From positions 1 through 8,889 of the forward strand of contig JAEWKP010000180.1 of assembly GCA_023393655.1 (NCBI GenBank): DNA of 8,889 bases, written 5' to 3'. A model generated the notes under the pieces. The model was not told the origin of the DNA. It worked only from the letters and a program-made list of their open reading frames with translations, and did no database searches. Made by a program: the position numbers and the translations under genes. Shown here piece after piece: positions 1 through 5,280 of this stretch. Positions within the stretch are counted from its first letter, which is position 1. Each line of letters begins with the position of its first letter. Origin of the DNA: Pseudomonadota bacterium (GTDB taxonomy: Bacteria > Pseudomonadota > Alphaproteobacteria > Rhizobiales > Beijerinckiaceae).

Positions 1-312
1 CGCCGGGGCGCGCAGGACGAATTGCAGGTTGCGTATATAGACGAAGACGCCGAAGCCCTGGCCGAGGATGAAGACCGGGTCGCGCCGATAAAGCGCATAC
101 ATCAGCAGCAGCAGGCCGCCGCCGATCGAGAACCACCAGAAGGTCATCGGCACGACCGAGCGCTGGGCCTTCTCGCTCGCCCACCACTGCACCACGAAGC
201 GCATGGTGAAGAGCCCTTGCGCGACCACGCCGAGCAGGACCCACCAGTCGACATTGTTGACGAACACGTCGTGGAAATAACGGCCGATGGTCTGCTGCAG
301 ATCGATCAGCAT
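1..312 (-). CDS. Lipid-A-disaccharide synthase N-terminal-like (LAB_N) membrane protein, 3' end cut by window edge
   Basis: At least 104 residues are visible, and the reading frame is still open at position 1, so the C-terminus lies outside the window. The protein resembles the small LAB_N family (lipid A biosynthesis N-terminal domain), which are short membrane proteins of about 100 residues and not the LpxB catalytic domain. Visible features are an amphipathic start (MLIDLQQTIG), a hydrophobic stretch at about residues 22-36, the motif FVVQWWASEK at about 39-48, a second helix FWWFSIGGGLLLLMYALY at about 58-75, and a third region GQGFGVFVYIRNLQFVL at the end. The Q-WW-S-K and Y-RNL patterns are typical of the family as I know it. 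The start ATG shares its A with the TGA stop of the upstream glycosyltransferase (TGATG), indicating translational coupling. The family is often encoded beside polyprenyl-phosphate glycosyltransferases. A role in carrier-lipid or lipid A modification is inferred. Confidence 0.85.
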   Translation of the reverse strand, partial: MLIDLQQTIGRYFHDVFVNNVDWWVLLGVVAQGLFTMRFVVQWWASEKAQRSVVPMTFWWFSIGGGLLLLMYALYRRDPVFILGQGFGVFVYIRNLQFVLRAPA

Positions 313-1085
313 CACATCGTCTCCGAGACGATCTGCGGCACGCGCTTGCGTCGCCGGATCAGCCACCACACTCCGGCCAGGTCGAGGATGCCGACCCAGA
401 GTCGGTCGAAGAAACCGTAATTCGAGACGCCGGTCAGCCGCGGCCGGTCGCGCACGTCGACATGCAGGACCTTGTACCCCTCGCGCGCCATCAGCGCCGG
501 CATGAAGCGATGCAGCGCATCGAAATACGGCAGGGCGAGATAGGCCTCGCGGCGGAAGCATTTCAGGCCGCAGCCGGTGTCGCGCGTATCGTCCTTCAGC
601 ACCCGCACGCGCACGCCGTTGGCGATCTTCGACTGCCAGCGCTTGAAGCCGGTATCCTTGCGGCCGACGCGCTGCCCCTGCACCATCCCGGCCTGGAGCC
701 CGCCCTTCTGCAAGGCCTCGACCATCTCCGGCAGGAAGGCGGGATCGTTCTGGCCGTCGCCGTCGAGCGTCGCGACGATGGCCGAGCGGGCATGGCGCAC
801 GCCGCTGCGGACCGCCGCGCTCTGGCCGCAGGACTGGGCATGGGTGACGACGCGCAGCCAGGGCCGCGTCGCAGCGAGTTCGGCCAGCGCCGCGGCCGTC
901 CCGTCGGTCGAGCCGTCATTGACATAGACGACCTCGAAGGGGCCGATCGCCGCGCAGGCCTGCTCGATATCGGCGACGAGCGGCGCGATGTTGCCGACTT
1001 CGTTGCGCACCGGCACGACGACGCTGAGCAGCGGATGGGAAGAGGTTTCGGTCAAAGGGGCATCATCCGGAAAAACGGTCCGCAA
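312..1085 (-). CDS. GT2 family glycosyltransferase, DPM1/ArnC-like polyprenyl-phosphate sugar synthase
   Basis: A 257-residue cytoplasmic GT-A glycosyltransferase, predicted to transfer a sugar from a nucleotide donor to a polyprenyl phosphate. Visible motifs are the N-terminal strand LLSVVVPVRNE (19-29), the nucleotide-binding VNDGSTDGT (55-63), GQSAAVRSG (87-95), the metal-binding region LDGDGQNDP (107-115), and TRDTGCGLKCFRREAY (167-182), which matches the D-GCG-K-FRR segment of dolichol-phosphate-mannose-synthase-like enzymes. Unlike ArnC it lacks a C-terminal pair of long membrane helices; only one modest hydrophobic stretch (about 229-244) precedes a basic RRRKR. The start is uncertain: the first codon here is TTG, with no strong ribosome site, and an alternative TTG lies 10 codons later (position 1055); no ATG fits upstream of the first conserved strand. 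It lies 49 bases after the ArnT-like gene and overlaps the LAB_N start by one base. The sugar (mannose, galacturonate, aminoarabinose or other) cannot be told from sequence. Confidence 0.9.
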   Translation of the reverse strand: MRTVFPDDAPLTETSSHPLLSVVVPVRNEVGNIAPLVADIEQACAAIGPFEVVYVNDGSTDGTAAALAELAATRPWLRVVTHAQSCGQSAAVRSGVRHARSAIVATLDGDGQNDPAFLPEMVEALQKGGLQAGMVQGQRVGRKDTGFKRWQSKIANGVRVRVLKDDTRDTGCGLKCFRREAYLALPYFDALHRFMPALMAREGYKVLHVDVRDRPRLTGVSNYGFFDRLWVGILDLAGVWWLIRRRKRVPQIVSETM

Positions 1086-1134
1086 ACTGCGTCAGCGCGG
1101 CGATTAGAGCAAGGGTTTCGAGAGCAGGGGTGCC

Positions 1135-2832
1135 TCAACCAGGCGAACGGGCGAAGACCGCGATCTCCAGCTTGCGCCCGCCGTTGAGGTTGAAGCCGTT
1201 GATCGTGGTCACCAGGCGCGGCTTCGCCGGCTGGCTCGCCAGCGCCGCCTTGAAATCGTCGGCGAAGCGGCTTTCGACGAAGGCGACACGACAGCCGGGC
1301 TGATTCAGGAAGGCCGCCGCGTCCGCGCCGCTTGCAGCCATCGCGAGCTTCGTCCCGGTCAGGAAGACGAGGCTCGGCTCGCGATAGCCCAGCGTCACCA
1401 CGGCCGGATCGGAGCAGCCGGCAGCCTTGAGCGTCTCCGCCAGACGCGGTGACAGTTTCAGCGAGCGCAGGCTCTCGATGGCGAAGGGATAGACCGCGAC
1501 CGTCAGCAGCAGGCTCGCCAGCACGCAGCGCCAGAGCGCGCCCTCGAAATCGAGCCGCCGGAAGGCTGCGACGACATTGATGCCCGCGAGCAGGACGAGC
1601 GCGAAGAACGGCAATGCAAGCCACGGCACCGCCTGATCGAGCGTCCAGTTGCCGAACAGGATCGCGCCCATCAGCGCCAGCGGCACGATCACGACCAGAC
1701 AGGCGGTGAGCACGGCGCCGCGTCGGTAACGGTTGATCCCGCCGTTGAGCACGGCGAGCAGCAAGAGCGCGGTGATCGCCGGATAGAGCGGAAGCACGTA
1801 ATGCGGCAGCTTGGTCGGCACCGCCTCGAAGACCAGCCAGGAAGGCACGATCCAGGCGATCAGAAACAGGATCTGCGGCTCCTTGCGCCTGACCCAGGCG
1901 AAGGGCACCGCCATCGCCGCGAAGGCGGCCGCCGGCCAATAGGTCGCGAAGAAGAACAGCAGGTAGAGCCCGGGCGGCCCCCAATGCTTCTCCTGCCCCT
2001 CGGCGACCTTGCCGAGCATGTCCTGGCCGACGCTCTCGGCGAAGAAGCTGCCGCCGGTCTTGATCATGATCGCGGCGAACCACGGCAAGGCGACGACGAG
2101 GCAGAGCAGGATGCCGGCGCCGAAGCGCAGCGGCTTCAGCCAGCGGAAGGAGCGCTGGCTCGCGCTGAGCACGAGGATGGCAAGGCCCCAGACCATCGGC
2201 ACGATCGGCCCCTTGATCAGCAGGCCGAGCGCGGTCGCGCCCCAGAACACCAGCCAGTTGCGCCGGTCCGGCACGAAGGCGAGCGAGCGCGTCCAGTCGA
2301 GCCAGGTCCGCGCCAGTGCGCCCATCGTGGCGACGGCGCAGGCCGCCAGCAGCGCATCGGTCTTGGCGATCCGCGCCTCGACGCCGAGCAGCACGGCAGC
2401 CGCCATCAAGGCCCCGCCGAGCAGGGCGAGCGGCGGCGACAGGAAGGCCAGCAGCGCCCAATAGGTCAGCAGTACCGTCGCGGTCGCACCGACCAGCGAG
2501 GGAATCCGATAGAGCCAGATCTGCGTGCGCGCCTCGGGCACACCGATTGCTTCGCCTGCCCGTACCGCCGCGCTCTGCAGCCAGTAGATGCCGACCGGCT
2601 TCTTGTGGCGCGCCTCGTCCTGGAAGCGGATATCGACGAAATCGCCGGTCTCCAGCATCTGCTTGCTCGCCTGCGCGAAGCGCGGCTCGTCGCGATCGAG
2701 CGGCTGGAGCGTGCTGAAACCGGGCAGGAAGGCGGCGAGCGACAGGAGCAAGAGGAAGATGCAGGCGCGCAAATGGCTGGCGGAGGCCGCATCCTTGACC
2801 CGGTCGATCACCGGCGTGAGCGAAAACATCAT
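1135..2832 (-). CDS. ArnT/PMT-family membrane glycosyltransferase (GT83-like)
   Basis: A 565-residue polytopic inner-membrane protein of the ArnT/PMT_2 type. These enzymes transfer a sugar from a polyprenyl-phosphate donor to lipid A or another acceptor on the periplasmic side. Visible features are a first membrane helix at about residues 23-39, followed by the periplasmic motif LDRDEPRFAQ (45-54), which corresponds to the acidic D-E-R site of ArnT. KKPVGIYWLQ follows at 77-86, then EARIAKTDALLAA, many hydrophobic segments to about residue 470, and a soluble C-terminal tail of about 90 residues. The chosen start is ATG at 2832; a second ATG is directly adjacent at 2829. GGGG lies four to seven bases upstream, and the first hydrophobic helix follows closely. 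An open frame extends upstream to a TTG at 2964, but that stretch has no membrane or conserved character. Being first in the operon, it probably uses the lipid-linked sugar made by the downstream GT2 enzyme. The length fits the family. Confidence 0.9.
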   Translation of the reverse strand: MMFSLTPVIDRVKDAASASHLRACIFLLLLSLAAFLPGFSTLQPLDRDEPRFAQASKQMLETGDFVDIRFQDEARHKKPVGIYWLQSAAVRAGEAIGVPEARTQIWLYRIPSLVGATATVLLTYWALLAFLSPPLALLGGALMAAAVLLGVEARIAKTDALLAACAVATMGALARTWLDWTRSLAFVPDRRNWLVFWGATALGLLIKGPIVPMVWGLAILVLSASQRSFRWLKPLRFGAGILLCLVVALPWFAAIMIKTGGSFFAESVGQDMLGKVAEGQEKHWGPPGLYLLFFFATYWPAAAFAAMAVPFAWVRRKEPQILFLIAWIVPSWLVFEAVPTKLPHYVLPLYPAITALLLLAVLNGGINRYRRGAVLTACLVVIVPLALMGAILFGNWTLDQAVPWLALPFFALVLLAGINVVAAFRRLDFEGALWRCVLASLLLTVAVYPFAIESLRSLKLSPRLAETLKAAGCSDPAVVTLGYREPSLVFLTGTKLAMAASGADAAAFLNQPGCRVAFVESRFADDFKAALASQPAKPRLVTTINGFNLNGGRKLEIAVFARSPG

Positions 2833-2919
2833 CCATCCCCGCGGCGGCCCGGCCGCACTGAAAGTCGACTTGCGCCCGATGGCGGGCCTTTCGGGCGCGA
2901 TCAAGGCGAGGCCGCGCGG

Positions 2920-2948
2920 GTTTACGCTGCCGGGGAAGGGTCGGCAAG
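2920..2948 (-). promoter_or_regulatory. Possible housekeeping promoter of the glycosyltransferase operon
   Basis: On the minus strand CTTGCC is followed after 17 bases by GTAAAC, resembling the alphaproteobacterial CTTGAC-N17 type -35/-10 arrangement. The predicted leader to the ATG at 2832 would be about 80 bases. The -10 match is weak. The 209-base gap 2833-3041 otherwise shows no gene-like content. Confidence 0.22.
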
Positions 2949-3041
2949 CATGGCGGGGCTGCAACGCCGACGCAGGCTGTCAGATCCTGCCGGCATTTGC
3001 GGAAGCAAACGCGGAACTTCGACTTTGCGTTGAGTCCTCCG

Positions 3042-3299
3042 TCAACCGTCGGACGCGTGTTCCCCGATTCGAATGGCCTGAATCATTCGCGGCGACAAGG
3101 TCATGGCCTGGCTGGTTGCCGGCGCCACCGGGGCAGTAAGGGCCGACAGATCGACCGGCAGTTCGCACGCGGCCTTCGGAGCGATCCCATATGATGAGCC
3201 AAGCGGTGCCAGACTCACCGTCTCGACGAAACTCGGCTCCGCGAGAGCCGGGGACGAAAGAGCCGCCGCGAAGGCGGTGATGACGATGAACCGCAACAT
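3042..3299 (-). CDS. Small exported protein of unknown function, 85 aa
   Basis: I do not recognise a family. The protein begins with a clear Sec signal peptide: MLRF, a hydrophobic core (IVITAFAAAL) and a cleavage site after SSPALA, leaving a mature chain of about 65 residues. The mature part has one cysteine (AACELP), a Pro/Ala-rich middle (LTAPVAPATS), and a C-terminal segment LSPRMIQAIRIGEHASDG that could form a short helix. It is a credible gene because GGAG lies seven bases before the ATG (3307-3310) and an excellent EcfG-type promoter sits just upstream, giving a leader of roughly 25 bases. It is divergent from the Gly/Tyr-rich protein gene and lies 209 bases before the glycosyltransferase operon on the same strand. 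The promoter suggests induction in the general stress response. The product is likely periplasmic or secreted; function is unknown. Confidence 0.72.
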   Translation of the reverse strand: MLRFIVITAFAAALSSPALAEPSFVETVSLAPLGSSYGIAPKAACELPVDLSALTAPVAPATSQAMTLSPRMIQAIRIGEHASDG

Positions 3300-3306
3300 G
3301 GCTGTG

Positions 3307-3310
3307 CTCC
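3307..3310 (-). promoter_or_regulatory. Ribosome binding site of the 85-aa exported protein
   Basis: GGAG on the minus strand, seven bases before the ATG at 3299. It supports this start codon, which also gives an intact signal peptide. Confidence 0.6.
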
Positions 3311-3330
3311 GCCTCGGCCCCCGCTCCTAC

Positions 3331-3355
3331 AACGGGTGTGAAGGTCGCCTGTTCC
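3331..3355 (-). promoter_or_regulatory. EcfG-type (general stress sigma factor) promoter
   Basis: On the minus strand GGAAC (3355-3351) is followed after exactly 16 bases by CGTT (3334-3331). This is the established consensus for EcfG/SigT promoters of the alphaproteobacterial general stress response (GGAAC-N16/17-CGTT). The -10 element ends 31 bases before the ATG of the 85-aa gene, leaving room for a start of transcription near 3324 and a ribosome site at 3307-3310. The match is perfect and correctly placed. Activity is inferred. Confidence 0.65.
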
Positions 3356-3407
3356 GTCGGATGGAAAGGGTGCCTCTGCTTGCGCCGAAGGGAATAGACG
3401 CCGCAGG

Positions 3408-3432
3408 AGAACAATTCCGTTCAGCCTGCGTT
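3408..3432 (+). promoter_or_regulatory. Near-consensus EcfG-type promoter for the Gly/Tyr-rich protein gene
   Basis: AGAAC (3408-3412) is followed after 16 bases by CGTT (3429-3432). This differs from the EcfG consensus by one base in the -35 element. It faces the gene starting at 3479, with a predicted leader of about 40 bases. It is weaker than the oppositely directed perfect site in the same intergenic region, but identical in spacing. Confidence 0.4.
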
Positions 3433-3464
3433 ATGCTTCCGCCTGCTTCAGTCGTTGAAGCAAA

Positions 3465-3469
3465 AGGAG
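3465..3469 (+). promoter_or_regulatory. Shine-Dalgarno sequence deciding the start of the Gly/Tyr-rich protein
   Basis: AGGAG lies nine bases before the ATG at 3479. A TTG at 3455 in the same frame is upstream of this site and would translate through it, so the ATG is preferred; it also begins a proper signal peptide. Confidence 0.75.
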
Positions 3470-3478
3470 AGTGCCATC

Positions 3479-3838
3479 ATGCGTCGCGGTGTAACCTCTG
3501 CCCTGCTGGGGATCGGCCTGGCTGCAATCGTGGGCTCGGCTCAAGCCGGCGAAGCCCTACCCTCTGGTGTCGCGCAGCGCCTCGATAAAGCACCCGTTGA
3601 ATTCTCGATGACGGCTGCGAAGCGCGAACGCCTGATGATCATTCAGCAGAACACGGCCCGGCAGCGGCATTACCGTGGTGGCGGCTACGGCCGCGGCGGT
3701 GGAGGCTATGGCTATGGCTATGGTCGCGGCGGGTACAACCGAGGCTATGGCAACGGCCCGCGGTATGGGGGTGGAGTGCGGCTTCAACCGCCGGCGTCAT
3801 CCTTCAGCTGCGGCGGCGTCCCGTGCCGCCGGTGGTAG
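3479..3838 (+). CDS. Exported Gly/Tyr/Arg-rich small protein, 119 aa
   Basis: No enzyme family is recognised. The protein has a Sec signal peptide (MRRG, hydrophobic core to about residue 20, cleavage after SAQA at residue 23). A short charged segment follows (about 24-64; DKAPVEFSMTAAKRERLMII). Next comes a low-complexity stretch, about 65-103, built from GGYG, GYGYG and RGGY units. The tail is PPASSFSCGGVPCRRW with two cysteines four residues apart, which could form a disulfide after export. Such glycine/tyrosine-rich exported proteins are common in Rhizobiales and usually unannotated; a role in envelope stress or surface coating is a guess. The DNA under the repeat includes three tandem GGCTAT copies. 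The gene has a strong ribosome site and a possible stress promoter, and is divergent from the 85-aa exported protein gene. Confidence 0.8.
   Translation: MRRGVTSALLGIGLAAIVGSAQAGEALPSGVAQRLDKAPVEFSMTAAKRERLMIIQQNTARQRHYRGGGYGRGGGGYGYGYGRGGYNRGYGNGPRYGGGVRLQPPASSFSCGGVPCRRW
3704..3721 (+). repeat. Tandem GGCTAT hexanucleotide, three copies
   Basis: GGCTAT is repeated exactly at 3704, 3710 and 3716 inside the Gly/Tyr-rich coding region, encoding alternating Gly and Tyr. Because the unit is six bases, slippage would add or remove Gly-Tyr pairs without shifting the frame. Confidence 0.85.
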
Positions 3839-3860
3839 CACCACGCGAGTTGATCACGAT

Positions 3861-3879
3861 CCCGGGATAGTTGCCCGGG
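3861..3879 (+). terminator. Possible hairpin after the Gly/Tyr-rich gene
   Basis: Two CCCGGG hexamers (3861-3866 and 3874-3879) separated by seven bases can pair into a six-base GC stem, 22 bases after the stop codon. There is no T-run after it, so it is at best an imperfect intrinsic terminator for the plus-strand gene. Confidence 0.3.
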
Positions 3880-3912
3880 CCTGGCTCGCCAGCGACCGGA
3901 ATTGGCGCAGCG

Positions 3913-3928
3913 AGCGCCGTGCGGCGCT
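3913..3928 (-). terminator. Possible hairpin downstream of tRNA-Arg
   Basis: AGCGCC and GGCGCT form a perfect six-base stem around a four-base loop, 15 bases past the CCA end of tRNA-Arg on the minus strand. No T-run follows it, although TTTT lies directly after the CCA end. It may mark the transcript end or protect the 3' end before processing. Confidence 0.25.
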
Positions 3929-3943
3929 GCACTCTCGAGAAAA

Positions 3944-4020
3944 TGGCGAGCCCGGCAGGATTCGAACCTGCGACCAGCAGCTTAGAAGGCTGCTGCTCTA
4001 TCCATCTGAGCTACGGGCCC
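3944..4020 (-). tRNA. tRNA-Arg (anticodon UCU), CCA encoded
   Basis: On the minus strand the 77-base gene folds as a cloverleaf. The acceptor stem is GGGCCCG paired with CGGGCTC (one G-U pair). The D arm contains AGCTCAGATGGATAGAGC. The anticodon stem is GCAGC/GCTGC with loop CTTCTAA, giving anticodon TCT, and the T arm contains GGTTCGAATCC. The discriminator base is G, followed by an encoded CCA (3946-3944). It reads AGA/AGG arginine codons, which are rare in a GC-rich genome like this one. It lies 31 bases after the NDUFS4-like gene on the same strand and may be processed from a shared transcript. Confidence 0.97.
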
Positions 4021-4042
4021 GAAAGCGAGACTGTCCCCTCGC
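4021..4042 (-). other. Short hairpin with T-rich tail between the NDUFS4-like gene and tRNA-Arg
   Basis: On the minus strand GCGAG (4042-4038) pairs with CTCGC (4029-4025) across an eight-base loop, followed by TTTC that abuts the first base of tRNA-Arg. It could be a weak terminator for the upstream gene or a processing element in the tRNA leader. The stem is only five base pairs. Confidence 0.22.
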
Positions 4043-4051
4043 CTGTCGGCT

Positions 4052-4357
4052 TCAATGCGTCCACTGACCGACGCGCGAGAACTTGAAATTATCGGAATAG
4101 GACAGCGAACGGCGCTTCGCTTCGTTCGGCTGTTCGACACGATAGGCGATGCCGTTGCGAGTGGCATAGGCGACGGCCTCGGCTTCGCTGTCGAACCAGA
4201 GCTTGAGCTGGCTCTTCATGTCCGACGACGAGGTCCAGCCCATCAGCGGCTCGATCTGGCGCGGCGCCTCCGGCTCGTATTCGAGCAGCCAGCGCTCGGT
4301 CTTGGCCGTGCCGGACTGCATGGCCGTGCGGGCCGGGCGATAGATGCGTGCGGTCAT
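4052..4357 (-). CDS. NDUFS4-like NADH:ubiquinone oxidoreductase accessory subunit (ETC complex I subunit)
   Basis: A 101-residue soluble protein matching the ETC complex I subunit conserved region (NDUFS4, 18-kDa subunit family, PF04800 type). Diagnostic pieces are ARIYRPARTAMQSG (3-16), the WLLEYEPEAPRQIEPLMGWT segment (23-42), SSSDMKSQLKLWFDS (43-57), AVAYATRNGI (61-70), and the terminal YSDNFKFSRVGQWTH, whose DNF-F-R and WTH end are hallmarks. In alphaproteobacteria and mitochondria this accessory subunit binds the peripheral arm of respiratory complex I near the NADH module. The full length is usual for bacterial forms. The gene stands apart from any nuo operon in this window, between tRNA-Pro and tRNA-Arg on the same strand. 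Only 65 bases separate its ATG from tRNA-Pro, with a hairpin between, so expression may partly come from readthrough. No strong ribosome site is visible; AGAG lies shortly upstream. Confidence 0.93.
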   Translation of the reverse strand: MTARIYRPARTAMQSGTAKTERWLLEYEPEAPRQIEPLMGWTSSSDMKSQLKLWFDSEAEAVAYATRNGIAYRVEQPNEAKRRSLSYSDNFKFSRVGQWTH

Positions 4358-4377
4358 GAAAGCGCTCTGCCGTCACC

Positions 4378-4406
4378 AAAATCCCTGCAGCCCGACATCG
4401 GGCTGC
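4378..4406 (-). terminator. Rho-independent-type terminator after tRNA-Pro
   Basis: On the minus strand an eight-base perfect stem GCAGCCCG/CGGGCTGC with a four-base loop (4406-4387) is followed by AGGGATTTT. It starts 17 bases after the CCA end of tRNA-Pro. The T-run is short (four) and offset by five bases, so it may end transcription only partly, letting some polymerase pass into the NDUFS4-like gene 21 bases further on. Confidence 0.6.
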
Positions 4407-4422
4407 CGCATGACGTTTCCAG

Positions 4423-4499
4423 TGGTCGGGGCACCAGGATTCGAACCTGGGACCCTCTGCTCCCAAAGCAGATGCGCTACCGGGCTGCGCTATACCCCG
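4423..4499 (-). tRNA. tRNA-Pro (anticodon UGG), CCA encoded
   Basis: A 77-base cloverleaf on the minus strand. The acceptor stem is CGGGGTA paired with TGCCCCG (one U-G pair). The D arm contains AGCGCAGCCCGGTAGCGC. The anticodon stem is TCTGC/GCAGA with loop TTTGGGA, giving TGG, and the T arm contains GGTTCGAATCC. The discriminator base is A, followed by an encoded CCA (4425-4423). The C1-G72 first pair and A73 are typical of bacterial tRNA-Pro. It is followed by a hairpin terminator and the NDUFS4-like gene, and lies 106 bases after the DUF192 gene. Confidence 0.97.
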
Positions 4500-4523
4500 A
4501 CGGCACTCGAAACGTTGCGGTTC

Positions 4524-4552
4524 GCTATCATGCCACAGGCGCAACCCGCAAG
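4524..4552 (-). promoter_or_regulatory. Possible tRNA-Pro promoter
   Basis: On the minus strand CTTGCG (4552-4547) is followed after 17 bases by GATAGC (4529-4524), a fair match to the alphaproteobacterial CTTGAC-N17 promoter layout. It ends 24 bases before the first base of mature tRNA-Pro, leaving a short leader. The -10 match is modest. Confidence 0.35.
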
Positions 4553-4605
4553 CGAAAGCCAATCGCAAGGCATTCCGCTTGTGCAGGGAAGCGCCACTGG
4601 CGGCC

Positions 4606-5088
4606 TCAACGCTTGAACAGGGCATGCTCGACCTTGTCGCCCGGCTTGATACCGAGCTGCTTGCTGACGCCGCCATTGATCTCCAGCACCGAGAGCACCG
4701 GCTCGCCCGAGGGAATCGTCCGCGTCGAGAGCGGCTCGGTACGCTCGGCGATGCGCGCGATCGTGCCGTCCGCCCTGATGAACAGCATGTCGAGCGAGAT
4801 GTAGGTATTCTGCATCCACATCGCCACCGGCTCGGTGGCGGCAAAATCGAACAGCATGCCGCGATCGGCCGGCATGTAATTGCGGAACATCAGGCCCTTG
4901 GCCCGCTGCTCCGGCGTGCGCATGACCTCGACCTGGAAGGCATGGCGCGTACCACCGCTGACGATGACGAGCGATTCGAGGCCCGCCCCTCCGGCAGCGG
5001 CGGGCTGGCCCTGCGCCTGCAGACCGGCCGGCGCCAATGCGACCAGCGCCAGCGCGAAGGCGGCGAGAACGGTTCTGAGGGCATGCAT
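4606..5088 (-). CDS. DUF192 family exported protein, 160 aa
   Basis: A periplasmic protein of the DUF192 family (PF02643 type), whose biochemical function is not established. Residues 1-25 form a signal peptide (MHALR, hydrophobic core, cleavage near LQA). A low-complexity Gln/Ala/Gly linker follows, then the single domain from about residue 38. Family hallmarks are RTPEQRAKGLMFR (57-69), the GMLFDF segment, the MWMQNTYISLDMLFI core (about 90-104), RIAE, and the end LEINGGVSKQLGIKPGDKV. Length and layout are normal. The ATG at 5088 has GGAG eight bases upstream (5097-5100), supporting this start. A perfect 16-base palindrome lies just before that ribosome site. It is divergent from the 612-residue exported protein gene across 203 bases and is followed by tRNA-Pro on the same strand. 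Confidence 0.92.
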   Translation of the reverse strand: MHALRTVLAAFALALVALAPAGLQAQGQPAAAGGAGLESLVIVSGGTRHAFQVEVMRTPEQRAKGLMFRNYMPADRGMLFDFAATEPVAMWMQNTYISLDMLFIRADGTIARIAERTEPLSTRTIPSGEPVLSVLEINGGVSKQLGIKPGDKVEHALFKR

Positions 5089-5102
5089 CGCTTGGACTCC
5101 AT

Positions 5103-5118
5103 GGCGGCCATGGCCGCC
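5103..5118. repeat. Perfect 16-bp palindrome upstream of the DUF192 gene
   Basis: GGCGGCCATGGCCGCC reads the same on both strands and sits just upstream of the DUF192 ribosome site, within its presumed leader. It could be a dyad operator or an RNA element, or chance in GC-rich DNA. Confidence 0.7.
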
Positions 5119-5280
5119 TGCGCTCTAGAAGGGGTCCATGGCAAATCTTCGGCAGGTGGCCGTCTTCGCCGCCTTTCGGTCAAGCCTTTCGTCATCATAT
5201 GAATGCGGGATGCCACGCAGCGCCCCCTGACGGCTTTCTTTCGTCATCCGCTTGCGGCAGTTTCGCCGGGCTATTGAAGC

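Noticed and set aside
1052..2947. A 631-codon minus-strand open frame in another frame of the ArnT-like gene
   Set aside because: Arg/Ala-rich low-complexity translation without domains; the overlapping frame carries ArnT motifs and membrane helices.
2833..2964. N-terminal extension of the ArnT-like protein to a TTG codon
   Set aside because: The extra 44 residues are Pro/Arg-rich, have no family match, and begin at TTG without a ribosome site; ATG at 2832 precedes the first membrane helix closely.
1801..3033. A 410-codon plus-strand open frame opposite the ArnT-like gene
   Set aside because: Its Arg/Gln/Glu-rich composition is that of an antisense shadow in GC-rich DNA, while the minus strand encodes a clear membrane glycosyltransferase.
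3005..3034. GGAAC followed by CGTT on the plus strand as another EcfG promoter
   Set aside because: The spacing is only 10 bases, too short for the 16-17 required, and no plus-strand gene starts directly downstream.
3871..4086. Plus-strand open frames containing GFEPATSSLEGCCSIH-like peptide
   Set aside because: This is the well-known false protein read from the antisense strand of a tRNA gene (here tRNA-Arg).
4344..4616. Plus-strand open frame containing APGFEPGTLCSQSRC-like peptide
   Set aside because: It is the antisense reading of tRNA-Pro and part of the NDUFS4-like leader, a common spurious annotation.
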